Part shown: piece after piece, positions 6,205-14,023 of the stretch | Numbering within the stretch: the stretch's first letter is position 1 | Layout of the letters: the number at the start of each line of letters is the position of its first letter | NCBI GenBank assembly: GCA_023622515.1 | Contig: JAMNZB010000055.1 | Coordinates: forward strand, 1-50,859 | Origin: Bacillota bacterium | Lineage (GTDB): Bacteria > Bacillota > Clostridia > Saccharofermentanales > DTU023 | DNA length: 50,859 nt | Direction: 5' to 3' | Notes under the pieces: model-generated | What the model saw: only the letters and a program-made list of their open reading frames with translations | What the model was told of the DNA's origin: nothing | The model's database searches: none | Translations under genes and position numbers: made by a program

Positions 6205-7113
6205 CTAATCACTATATGGTAAAAAGCCCCTCCCGCGAACCTCATTAAAGTCCAAGACAATCATCATGGCGTCCGCATCATTATCAGCAACAACTTGTCG
6301 GACTCTTGGGAGCTGGGGCCGGCTGCAAGCGCACATCAGAATATCCATTTGATTACCTGAGTACATCCCTTCCCCACGCAGCCTGGTAACTCCTCGGCCG
6401 GATTCTTCAAGAATTTTCGTAGCAATTTTTTCACCTTTTCGACTAACAATAAGGGTCATTTTTCCACTGGTTAGACCACCCATATAGCGGTCAATGACAA
6501 AAATGGATGTAAGTGTAAACAAAATTCCATATAAGACCGCATCAACATTACTGTAAATAAAGGCGCCTAATAAAATGAGACTTCCGTCAATTAAAAGGGT
6601 AATCTGCCCTACAGATAGGTGGGGACGCACCTTGCGCATAGACATGATGAGCAGATCGCTACCCCCTGTGCAGCTTCCGGCACTATAAATAATGGCTAAA
6701 CCCAAACCACTTATGCCGCCACCAAACAGGGCAGCTAACATGGGGCTGCCTGAATACCTGGGAAATAAGGGGGCTAAAAGGTCAAGAAACAAGGCGTTAA
6801 CAAGTAAAGTTTGCAGTGTTCTCAGCAAGTAGCGCTTACCCAGATACCTCAAGGCAATCAAGACCACAGGTATATTAAACAGAAGGACAATCATACCAAT
6901 AGGAAGCTTGAATAAATAGTTGAGGATGACACCGATACCCACGATGCCACCCGGAGCAAAATTAGCATTTGAAGCAAAGGTGTAAACACCTATAGCATAA
7001 GCAATTGACCCTAGCACATCGAAGGATAGGTAGCCGCCCCACTTGCGAAACCGCTCTCTAGTAAATCTACTTTTTGTTTCTTGTCCTTGTTTCTTTCCAT
7101 CAAAGTTGTTCAT
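6205..7113 (-). CDS. YitT-family (DUF161/DUF2179) membrane protein under cobalamin riboswitch control
   Basis: 302-residue integral membrane protein. The N-terminal part has five to six hydrophobic segments, beginning YLSFDVLGSIAYAIGVYTF, with the family hallmark ANFAPGGIVGIGVILNY and a Gly-rich SAGSCTGGSDLL. The C-terminal 80 residues form a soluble DUF2179-type domain ending near FNEVRGRGF. YitT proteins are widespread in Bacillota and their transport substrate is not established. ATG 7113 is chosen because AGGAG sits 7 nt before it; a GTG at 7119 lies too close. The gene follows a cobalamin riboswitch (7249-7413) and a strong intrinsic terminator (7141-7182), so expression should fall when cobalamin is abundant. 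This suggests a role linked to cobalamin, a precursor or cobalt, as inference only. Confidence 0.88.
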   Translation of the reverse strand: MNNFDGKKQGQETKSRFTRERFRKWGGYLSFDVLGSIAYAIGVYTFASNANFAPGGIVGIGVILNYLFKLPIGMIVLLFNIPVVLIALRYLGKRYLLRTLQTLLVNALFLDLLAPLFPRYSGSPMLAALFGGGISGLGLAIIYSAGSCTGGSDLLIMSMRKVRPHLSVGQITLLIDGSLILLGAFIYSNVDAVLYGILFTLTSIFVIDRYMGGLTSGKMTLIVSRKGEKIATKILEESGRGVTRLRGEGMYSGNQMDILMCACSRPQLPRVRQVVADNDADAMMIVLDFNEVRGRGFLPYSD

Positions 7114-7140
7114 ACCCACACTCCTCTTTTCAGTTCACCC

Positions 7141-7182
7141 TTTTTAAACAAAAATGCGCTTTCTTAAGAAAAAGAAAGCGCA
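7141..7182 (-). terminator. Riboswitch-controlled intrinsic terminator before the YitT gene
   Basis: On the minus strand a perfect 9-bp stem TGCGCTTTC / GAAAGCGCA is followed by TTTTTGTTTAAA. It lies between the cobalamin aptamer and the YitT start codon, as expected of a transcription-attenuating expression platform. Confidence 0.85.
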
Positions 7183-7248
7183 ACAACAAAACATTCCTAT
7201 GCATCGCTATGACTCCCTTTTTCCATTGCCCGAAAAAGCTTTGTCTTA

Positions 7249-7413
7249 GTGTATGGCAGGTCTCCTGACTGATGGTGGAGCTTCCCCGGCAAAAACACCT
7301 TCTCAGACTCTTGTCCAATGGCTTTTGTTTTTGCTTTACCAATCACAGTAATGGCTGTTGTGCCGGATTTTAACCGGCTTCCCTTTTCACCGCATCTCTA
7401 CGGCACCATACAC
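7249..7413 (-). promoter_or_regulatory. Cobalamin riboswitch upstream of the YitT-family gene
   Basis: Read on the minus strand: P1 strand GTGTATGG, then GCGGTGAAAAGGGAAGCCGG, TTAAAATCCGGCAC, ATTACTGTGATTGGTAAAGC, the B12-box region GCCATTGGACAAGAG, GCCGGGGAAGC, and AGTCAGGAGACCTGCC, closing with CCATACAC. GTGTATGG (7406-7413) and CCATACAC (7249-7256) pair perfectly. This is the classical cobalamin-riboswitch pattern. The B12 box reads GCCATTGG instead of GCCACTGG, one base off consensus. Confidence 0.93.
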
Positions 7414-7433
7414 CCTTTTTTAATTATAATTGG

Positions 7434-7439
7434 ATTATA
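7434..7439 (-). promoter_or_regulatory. Extended -10 promoter of the riboswitch-YitT transcript
   Basis: On the minus strand TGcTATAAT, an extended -10 element, ends about 20 nt upstream of the aptamer 5' end. No close match to a -35 box is seen at 17 bp. Confidence 0.6.
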
Positions 7440-7518
7440 GCACATGCGAGTTATAAGACATGCTGGAAAATTCCCGGCTAAACGCTTAAGATGATTTCTG
7501 AATGCCATACAATTGCGC

Positions 7519-7524
7519 TATAAT
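7519..7524 (+). promoter_or_regulatory. Likely -10 element of the nuclease-helicase gene
   Basis: TATAAT at 7519-7524 lies 9 nt before the ATG at 7534, with a poor -35 candidate TTTCTG (7496-7501) 17 bp upstream. If used, the mRNA would begin within a few bases of the ATG and be nearly leaderless; if not, TATAAT is chance and the AGAGG at 7525-7529 acts as the ribosome-binding site. Confidence 0.45.
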
Positions 7525-7533
7525 AGAGGGCGT

Positions 7534-10107
7534 ATGCAGGATGGTAAAAAAGAAAAAGAACCTATTCCCTTTACCACGACTGAGAAAAAAGATCCTGCTT
7601 CTGTCAGTATCTCCATTTCAATTCGAAGGCTGGCAGAACAAGTGTATCGAAGCGGTGGTCTTGCGGGCTCAGAGTATGCTTCCATTGAAGGTACTGAGGG
7701 TTTGCTTGCACAAAAACGCGGACTTGCTTATCTGGAAAAGCTACCTGAATTTTCGTCATATCAGGCACTGGAAGAATATACCGTCCCGCAAATTGACCTG
7801 CACACCGAGAAAGGCTCCCTTTCCCTACGAGGACGGGCGGATATCTTATTTTCACAAGATGATTCCTTTATTATTTGTGAATGCAAATCATTTCGCGGTC
7901 CTAAGATGAAGCTTTCCTCCGAAGGAAAAGAAGTCCATTGGGGACAAGCCTTACTTTATACTGCAGCCTTAGCCTATCAGCAAGTGCGCAAACAAAGCCG
8001 TTATCACACCTACCTGCTTTATGTCTCTGTAGAGGATGAAGAGTACCTGCTTCTGAAAAAAGAGCACTCTTACCAAGATCTGGAAAACTTTCTTCAAGAT
8101 ACCGCCAGAACTTATTTAGACCGTGTTTGCAATCTTGTTTTGTGGCAAAAACGACGGGATGCTTCAATTATAGCTGCGACCTTCCCCTACCCCCTGCTTC
8201 GTTCCGGCCAGGCGGAAATGATGCGTGAAGTACTAGCCTGCCATCGAGATAGAAGACTGCTCTTTGCCGAAGCGCCAACCGGCATCGGCAAGACCTTGTC
8301 TGTCTTATACCCTGCACTTAAAAGCTTAGCCAAGGGATATGTCCAAAGAATTTTTTATGCGACAGCTATGACTGCAACCAGAAGACAAATTGAGGAAGCC
8401 CTGCAAACTTTACGCGAAAACTCCCTCTGCTTAATTCGCTCCATCAGACTTAGCCCAAAAGAAAAAATTTGTCCGGAAAAAGACTTGTATTGCGAACAAA
8501 GTCTCTGTCCCTACGCTATTAACTACTATGACCGTCTGCCGGCTGCTATGGAAGAGCTTTTAAACTATGAGGAAATTAACGAGGGCATCTTGTGTAAATT
8601 GGCCGAAAAACATCATCTTTGTCCCTTTGAGCTTTCTCTTGATATTGCCCTATACTGTGATGTCATTATCGGCGACTACAATCATGTTTTTGATCCGCGA
8701 ATCCGGCTAAAACGCTTTTTCGATGAAGAAAATACTGAACGCACGTCAATTCTTGTTGACGAAGCCCACAATCTTGCTACCCGCAGTCGCAGTATGTATA
8801 GCGCAAATTTTAACAGTCAATCTTTACGCTTCTTGCTCTCATTATGGGAAAAGGAAGAATATACTCCTCTGACCCGAGCCTACCCACGCCTCTACAGCGC
8901 ACTTATAGAATTAATGCTCAGTTTTGAAGAGATAGACTCCCTCTTCTCCTTTGAAAATCTGAGAGAAGCAAGTATTCGAGGAGAATTTAAGCCGGATGAG
9001 AACCCCTTTGCCTATCACACAGAACTTGAAGATTGGGTCATGGTAGATAATTTTCTAGCTCTTAAGAAAAAACCGGATAAACTATTGAAAAAAACTAAAA
9101 ATTTAATTTCAGAAATGCGAGTTTTATTTGACGAGCAAAGGCAATTTGAAGGACGACAAGACCTGCTCTTAATCTACTTTGAACTACTCCATTTCGATAA
9201 AATAGCCAGTGAGTATTTTGATGAAAAATATCTTTGCGCAGCACGAAAGCTGGCAGAAACAACTCATGTTTCACTACTTTGCCTGGATGCTTCCGAGTTT
9301 ATTACAGATATTTATTATGACAAGCACCCGATTGTTTTCTTCTCGGCAACCCTGTATCCCATGGCTTACTACACCCGTTTATTGTACAGTAAATCGCAAA
9401 ATGATCCCCCGGAAACAGTCATCTTACCTTCTCCTTTTGACAAAGAAAGACAGCTCTTCATAATTGATACCACTTCTTCCATCCGATATGAGGACAGGGC
9501 GGAAAGTTTGTCGCAAGTCCGTGAAAGCATCTATACAGCCTGTAGTAAAAAAACAGGCAATTATTTAGTCTTTGTTCCCTCATACACCTATCTGCGTCAA
9601 CTGGCCCGTAACATTCACCATAGTCTTAAGCCTGAAAACACTGATTTCATGCTGCAAAAGCCAAATATGACACCTAAGCAGAAAGAAGCTTTTATTTCCA
9701 GATTTGCTCAATACGGAAAAAGAAGCCTTATTGCTATCGCCGTTTTGGGGGGAATGTTTAGCGAAGGCATCGACCTTAAGGGCGAACAGCTTAGCGGGGT
9801 TGTTTGTGTTGGCCTAGGTCTTCCCGCCCTCAGCCCGGAACGCCAATTATTGGCTGAATATAGTGAGAAAGCCTTTGGCAACGGTTTCTTATTCGCCTAC
9901 GTCTTTCCCGGCTTTTTGAAAATCCAACAAGCTAGCGGCAGACTCATACGAAGCGAAGAAGATAAAGGTTTTATCTTACTCATCGACAAACGATGGAAAC
10001 AAGAGCCTTACCGCAAGCTCTTAACTGAAAATAGGGAGGTCCTCTTTTTAGAAAGTAAAGAGGACCTTATGACCAGTCTGGAAATCTTTTGGAGTGAGCC
10101 GGATTAG
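7534..10107 (+). CDS. DinG/XPD-like ATP-dependent DNA helicase with N-terminal PD-(D/E)XK nuclease domain
   Basis: 857-residue superfamily 2 helicase. Residues 1-200 hold a PD-(D/E)XK nuclease-type domain: RADILF with Asp103, then IICECKS with Glu116 and Lys118. The helicase follows: a GQ motif (about 225), Walker A EAPTGIGKT (246-254), an iron-sulfur Cys cluster (ICPEKDLYCEQSLCPY plus LCPFE), VDEAHNLATRSR, FFSATLYPM, FVPSYTYL, GMFSEGIDLKG and QASGRLIRS. XPD/DinG enzymes unwind DNA 5'-3' in repair; this nuclease-fused form is known in Clostridia but its exact role is unclear. ATG 7534 is preferred over TTG 7513 because a TATAAT box lies inside the longer reading. It ends convergent with sdaAA, overlapping by 4 bp. 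Confidence 0.88.
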   Translation: MQDGKKEKEPIPFTTTEKKDPASVSISISIRRLAEQVYRSGGLAGSEYASIEGTEGLLAQKRGLAYLEKLPEFSSYQALEEYTVPQIDLHTEKGSLSLRGRADILFSQDDSFIICECKSFRGPKMKLSSEGKEVHWGQALLYTAALAYQQVRKQSRYHTYLLYVSVEDEEYLLLKKEHSYQDLENFLQDTARTYLDRVCNLVLWQKRRDASIIAATFPYPLLRSGQAEMMREVLACHRDRRLLFAEAPTGIGKTLSVLYPALKSLAKGYVQRIFYATAMTATRRQIEEALQTLRENSLCLIRSIRLSPKEKICPEKDLYCEQSLCPYAINYYDRLPAAMEELLNYEEINEGILCKLAEKHHLCPFELSLDIALYCDVIIGDYNHVFDPRIRLKRFFDEENTERTSILVDEAHNLATRSRSMYSANFNSQSLRFLLSLWEKEEYTPLTRAYPRLYSALIELMLSFEEIDSLFSFENLREASIRGEFKPDENPFAYHTELEDWVMVDNFLALKKKPDKLLKKTKNLISEMRVLFDEQRQFEGRQDLLLIYFELLHFDKIASEYFDEKYLCAARKLAETTHVSLLCLDASEFITDIYYDKHPIVFFSATLYPMAYYTRLLYSKSQNDPPETVILPSPFDKERQLFIIDTTSSIRYEDRAESLSQVRESIYTACSKKTGNYLVFVPSYTYLRQLARNIHHSLKPENTDFMLQKPNMTPKQKEAFISRFAQYGKRSLIAIAVLGGMFSEGIDLKGEQLSGVVCVGLGLPALSPERQLLAEYSEKAFGNGFLFAYVFPGFLKIQQASGRLIRSEEDKGFILLIDKRWKQEPYRKLLTENREVLFLESKEDLMTSLEIFWSEPD

Positions 10108-11024
10108 TGTTGCTGCATCAAAGCCCCCTCATCGATTTCGATAAATTCAGTTTTCTTCTGCATTAGTTCAGCAGTATACCTTAAGCCGGTCTCTGTTATC
10201 GCAAGCCCCCCGGTTGCCGTTTCACGCAGAGCTGCAGGCATTAAAGCACCAATTCTTCCCATAGTGGCAATCACTTCGTCAGCAGGAATTTTTGACTCTA
10301 TACCGGCAAGGGCCATTTCTGCTGCTGAAATAGCATTGGCAACGCCCATGGCATTTCTTTTTATACAGGGAATCTCGACTAAACCGGCAACAGGATCACA
10401 AACCAAACCCAATATGTTCTTTAGGGCCATGGCCAGGGCATGGGCAGACATTTCAGGAGTACCACCGCAAACAGCAACCATGGCTGCAGCCGCCATAGCA
10501 GAAGCAGAACCAACCTCTGCTTGGCAACCACCACTCGCTCCGGCAATCGGGGCTTGATTTCCGATACAAAGTCCGAAGGCGCCGGCAGTAAGGAGAAAGT
10601 TAACCTGTTCCTCAAGGCTCAGCTGCAAGCATCTTTTGCAGGCACTAAGCAAAGCCGGAACAACTCCTGCCGATCCGGCAGTTGGAGTAGCACAGATAAT
10701 ACCCATTGCAGCATTTACTTCATTAACGGCAATCGCAGCTGTAATGGCTTCCAAGACAAAGGTTCCGGAAATACCTTTTCCTTTTTGGACGTAGTCCTGC
10801 ATTTTTTTTGCATCCCCACCACTTAAGCCTGAGTAGGAGTGGACACCGGATTTGCCGCGGTCAATCGACTCGGCCATAACTTCAATCTTAACTTCCAAAT
10901 CAGCTATGATTTCCTCTCGGCTTCTTTCGGTTAAGGCCATCTCTTGCTCAAGCATGACCTCCCAAATGGGAAGGTTATGTTCATGACAAAGATCGACTAA
11001 TTCTTGAACTGAAATAAACTTCAT
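10104..11024 (-). CDS. sdaAA: L-serine dehydratase, alpha subunit (iron-sulfur-dependent)
   Basis: 306-residue catalytic subunit of the [4Fe-4S] L-serine ammonia-lyase, which turns serine into pyruvate and ammonia in the cytoplasm. Conserved segments include SGGDAKKM, IICATPTAGSAGVVPALLSACKR, QAPIAGASGGCQAEVG and GLVCDPVAGLVEIPC. The Cys residues in these motifs match the cluster ligands of the family. ATG 11024 follows AGAGGTG. The beta subunit gene lies 20 bp upstream on the same strand. This is the last gene of the operon that begins at the solute-binding protein near 20.5 kb. Confidence 0.95.
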   Translation of the reverse strand: MKFISVQELVDLCHEHNLPIWEVMLEQEMALTERSREEIIADLEVKIEVMAESIDRGKSGVHSYSGLSGGDAKKMQDYVQKGKGISGTFVLEAITAAIAVNEVNAAMGIICATPTAGSAGVVPALLSACKRCLQLSLEEQVNFLLTAGAFGLCIGNQAPIAGASGGCQAEVGSASAMAAAAMVAVCGGTPEMSAHALAMALKNILGLVCDPVAGLVEIPCIKRNAMGVANAISAAEMALAGIESKIPADEVIATMGRIGALMPAALRETATGGLAITETGLRYTAELMQKKTEFIEIDEGALMQQH

Positions 11025-11044
11025 CTTACACCTCTTCTAATGAC

Positions 11045-11707
11045 CTATCTTTGGACTTGAATGACCTTATGCATATGGGGGAGTTTACGTAAGGCAAGCA
11101 GAATATCTTCTTCAATGGCCGTATCCGTTTCAAGAGACATAATCGCCAATTCGCCTCGCTCTTTACGCGAAACCTCCATGTGGGCAATATTAATATCATG
11201 CTGCCCGAAGATATCTGTTACAGAGGCAATAACACCGGCCCTATCCTGGTGCATAATGATTGTCGTGGGCATATCATCATGGATTCGGATACGAAATCCG
11301 TTGATTTCCTTAATTTCAACCGTTCCGCCGCCGACGGAAATCCCGACAACACTCAATTCTCCTAATGAACCTTTTAGTTCTACTCTTGCTGTATTGGGGT
11401 GACTCACTCTTTCAGAACTCGGTATAATGGTAACCTTGAGTCCCTTTTCATCAGCTATTTCCAAGGCTTTGGGAATGGCTTTATCAAACGTGTTATAACC
11501 CAAGAGCCCCGCAACTATGGCAACATCTGTTCCGTGCCCCTTAAATGTATGCGCAAATGACCCATAAAAATAAATAGTTGCCTCTTCAGCCTGCCCGCCA
11601 TAAATAGACCTGGCCATTTGCCCAATACGTACGGCCCCTGCTGTATGCGAACTTGAAGGGCCAACCATAACAGGGCCTATAATTTCTGTAATACTCTTAT
11701 GCCTCAT
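11045..11707 (-). CDS. sdaAB: L-serine dehydratase, beta subunit
   Basis: 220-residue partner of SdaAA. It carries the signature ITEIIGPVMVGPSSSHTAGAVR, seen as IGPVMVGPSSSHTAG near the start, and a C-terminal ACT-type regulatory domain from about residue 150 (RAGVIASVTDIFGQHDINIAHMEV region). ATG 11707 is chosen because AGGGAGGAAGAGG stands directly before it; an upstream ATG at 11728 lies deep in recO and lacks such a site. The start overlaps the recO stop by 11 bp, pointing to coupled translation. Confidence 0.94.
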   Translation of the reverse strand: MRHKSITEIIGPVMVGPSSSHTAGAVRIGQMARSIYGGQAEEATIYFYGSFAHTFKGHGTDVAIVAGLLGYNTFDKAIPKALEIADEKGLKVTIIPSSERVSHPNTARVELKGSLGELSVVGISVGGGTVEIKEINGFRIRIHDDMPTTIIMHQDRAGVIASVTDIFGQHDINIAHMEVSRKERGELAIMSLETDTAIEEDILLALRKLPHMHKVIQVQR

Positions 11708-12509
11708 CCTCTTCCTCCCTAAAGTCATTGTTTGCCTCGCTCTGCCAGAGACGTGAAAAATCCAGTAATTCCTGACCGAATTGCAAACGCTTATACGATT
11801 TTTCCATAATGATTGTTAAAAAATGATCTGAGAACTCTATAAATTCCTTTTGCAATCTATCAGATAGAGCAAAGCCAAACAAGCTTTTGTATGCGCAATT
11901 TACGATATACCGCATAGCCTTCAAGAGACCTTGAGATAGAGAAAGGCTTTTACCCCGGTCATACTTTTGACGGCAAGGAGCGGAGTCGCAGACAATACCG
12001 GCATGGGGAAAACTAAAGGCCATTCCTGCAGAGCATTCTTTATGACAAAAAAGACAATCATATAACCAGGGTTGAAAACCAAGATCGGAGAGAAAGCGAA
12101 ATTGGGCAACCCGGACATCAAAAAGAGGGGCTTCGCTCTTGCTTAAGCGATAGAGGACATAAGCCCATAATTCAAAGGCTTGCGGCATATTCTCGTGGTC
12201 ACGAAGAGCATCCAGATACACTTCCGCAAAGTGAGCAGCAGCAGCCAGTTTATCCCAGTCTTCCTGCAATTCTTGAAAGCTGTAGAGAACATCCCCGTTA
12301 TCTAATTGCAGGCGGTTTTTATAGGAAAAAATTTCCAGCTCAGCATAAATAAAGGCTTGACTTATCGCATTTATTGCGCTCATTTTTTTTGTTTTTTGAC
12401 AGGATAGGGTAAGAATTTTTCCCTCTTCGGTTAAAACATCAAGAATTCTACGATTCTCCCCGTAGGGAACTGTCCGCAAGATAAAAGCCTTTGTTTTGAT
12501 ATGTGCCAT
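11697..12509 (-). CDS. recO: DNA repair protein RecO
   Basis: 270-residue recombination mediator that helps load RecA on SSB-coated single strands in the RecF pathway. The N-terminal OB-fold region begins KTKAFILRTVPYGENRRILDVLT, recognisable from FILRTVPYGE, and a zinc-finger-like Cys set lies near residues 150-177 (CLFCHKEC and CDSAPC). Length is usual. It begins 2 bp after the ybeY-era stop codon. The order era-recO is common in Bacillota. No strong ribosome-binding site is evident, suggesting translational coupling to era. Confidence 0.9.
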   Translation of the reverse strand: MAHIKTKAFILRTVPYGENRRILDVLTEEGKILTLSCQKTKKMSAINAISQAFIYAELEIFSYKNRLQLDNGDVLYSFQELQEDWDKLAAAAHFAEVYLDALRDHENMPQAFELWAYVLYRLSKSEAPLFDVRVAQFRFLSDLGFQPWLYDCLFCHKECSAGMAFSFPHAGIVCDSAPCRQKYDRGKSLSLSQGLLKAMRYIVNCAYKSLFGFALSDRLQKEFIEFSDHFLTIIMEKSYKRLQFGQELLDFSRLWQSEANNDFREEEDEA

Positions 12510-12511
12510 AC

Positions 12512-14023
12512 TTATTCTACATCCAAGTCGGAAATATCATAGCCTATTTCTTGAAGGATTTGTGGACGTCTTCTCCATTTGTCTTTTACCTGGACAAAGA
12601 GTTCTAACTGAACGGGCACCCCGAAAATTTCCGCCATTTTCTTTTGAGATCTTTTACGAATGTCTTTAATTCTATGACCACCCTTGCCAAGAATCATTCC
12701 CTTATGGCTGCTGCGCTCGATAATAATTGTTGCCTCAATAAAAATACTTTCCCGATTGTCAAAATCCCCTTCGCGGTCGGCATAAACATCCTCAAAGTTT
12801 TCAATGACGACAGCTGTACCATGGGGTATTTCCTCCTCCATTTGATAGAGAATTTGTTGGCGAATAAGCTCACCGGCTAAGCTTCTTTCTGTCTGATTCG
12901 TGTAATCGTCATCAGTAAATAAGGCTCCTCTCTCAGGTAAATATCGGCCGATAAGCTGAATCAACAAGTCAACCCCTTCTCCGGTAAGTGCAGAAATAGG
13001 AATAATTTCAGCAGGAGCCAGCTCCTTGTGAAAAATGTCTATTAATGGAAGTAAGTGGTCTTTTTTAACCAAATCTACTTTGTTTAAGATTAAAAAGAGC
13101 GGTTTATTTCTGTCTTTGGCAAATTTAGCAACACTTCGTTCTATTGCTTCCACTTTCGGTGAAAATCGGGCATCAATTATCAGCAAGAGTATATCGGCAA
13201 GACTCATCGCTGAACTGATTGCTCTGCTCATATATTGGTCCAAAGCACGGTTTCCTCGATGAATACCCGGGGAATCAATAAAAACTATTTGTCTGTCCTC
13301 GTCACGAACAACAGCGCGAATTAAATTTCGAGTTGTTTGCGGTTTATAACTTGTAATAGCCAGCTCAGAACCATTGATTTGATTTAATAAAGTAGATTTG
13401 CCCATATTGGGTCGGCCAACTATCGAAACAAAGCCCGCTTGTCGAATTTGCTCAGCCTTATTGAAATTTTCTCTATCAACTTCCGGAGCGGCTTCCCTCC
13501 TAATCCGGCATTTCTCCAAAATTTCCTCCTGAAGGGTATTCATTTCCTCTTCATCAGCCTCCTCAATATGATCAAAACCCATGATATGTAAAAAACCGTG
13601 CAGGGCCAAAAAAGATACTTCTCTAGATAAACTATGATTATAGGCTCTTGCCTGCTCACCGGCTTTTTCTAAAGAAATGACAATATCACCTAACATAATG
13701 ACTCTTTCCTCGCTCAAAGGTTCTTGAAAATCATATTCCTCAAAGGATTGAAGGAGTTCTCCTTTTTTAAAAGAAAACATTGGAAAGGAAAGCACATCTG
13801 TCACTTCGTTAACTCTTCGCATATTGGCATTGAGAGACCGGATCTCAGAAGCTGAAACGAAGTGGACATGCAGAGAAAAAAGAATGTCTTCATTGGCCTT
13901 TGAATGATTGACAAAAACCCTTTTAAAGCCCGTCGAAAGGACAGTCTCAAGCAGAGCCGGAATATGCTCCGGAAGTTTGAGTTTATTTTGCCGGTTCGAG
14001 ATTGTAATGTTCAGATTTCTCAT
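12512..14023 (-). CDS. ybeY-era: Fusion of endoribonuclease/rRNA maturation factor YbeY and GTPase Era
   Basis: 503 residues uninterrupted. Residues 1-155 are YbeY: NEVTDVLSFPMF and the metal-binding His triad HGFLHIMGFDH (His142, His146, His152). A linker of about 40 residues, rich in Glu and Arg, follows. Residues 195-503 are Era: P-loop GRPNMGKST (203-211), TTRN switch, DSPGIH, NKVD, SALTGEGV, and a C-terminal KH domain with GKGGHRIKDI. YbeY and Era both act in late 16S rRNA 3'-end processing and 30S assembly, and their genes are often adjacent; here they are one reading frame with no stop or start signal between. ATG 14023 follows AAAGGAG; it overlaps the pgpH end by 41 bp. A frameshift artefact could in principle create the fusion, but both halves are intact. 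Confidence 0.93.
   Translation of the reverse strand: MRNLNITISNRQNKLKLPEHIPALLETVLSTGFKRVFVNHSKANEDILFSLHVHFVSASEIRSLNANMRRVNEVTDVLSFPMFSFKKGELLQSFEEYDFQEPLSEERVIMLGDIVISLEKAGEQARAYNHSLSREVSFLALHGFLHIMGFDHIEEADEEEMNTLQEEILEKCRIRREAAPEVDRENFNKAEQIRQAGFVSIVGRPNMGKSTLLNQINGSELAITSYKPQTTRNLIRAVVRDEDRQIVFIDSPGIHRGNRALDQYMSRAISSAMSLADILLLIIDARFSPKVEAIERSVAKFAKDRNKPLFLILNKVDLVKKDHLLPLIDIFHKELAPAEIIPISALTGEGVDLLIQLIGRYLPERGALFTDDDYTNQTERSLAGELIRQQILYQMEEEIPHGTAVVIENFEDVYADREGDFDNRESIFIEATIIIERSSHKGMILGKGGHRIKDIRKRSQKKMAEIFGVPVQLELFVQVKDKWRRRPQILQEIGYDISDLDVE

Noticed and set aside
10440-10826. Plus-strand reading frame of 128 codons opposite sdaAA
   Set aside because: Shadow of the GC-rich Ala/Gly-coding region of serine dehydratase; composition is not protein-like.
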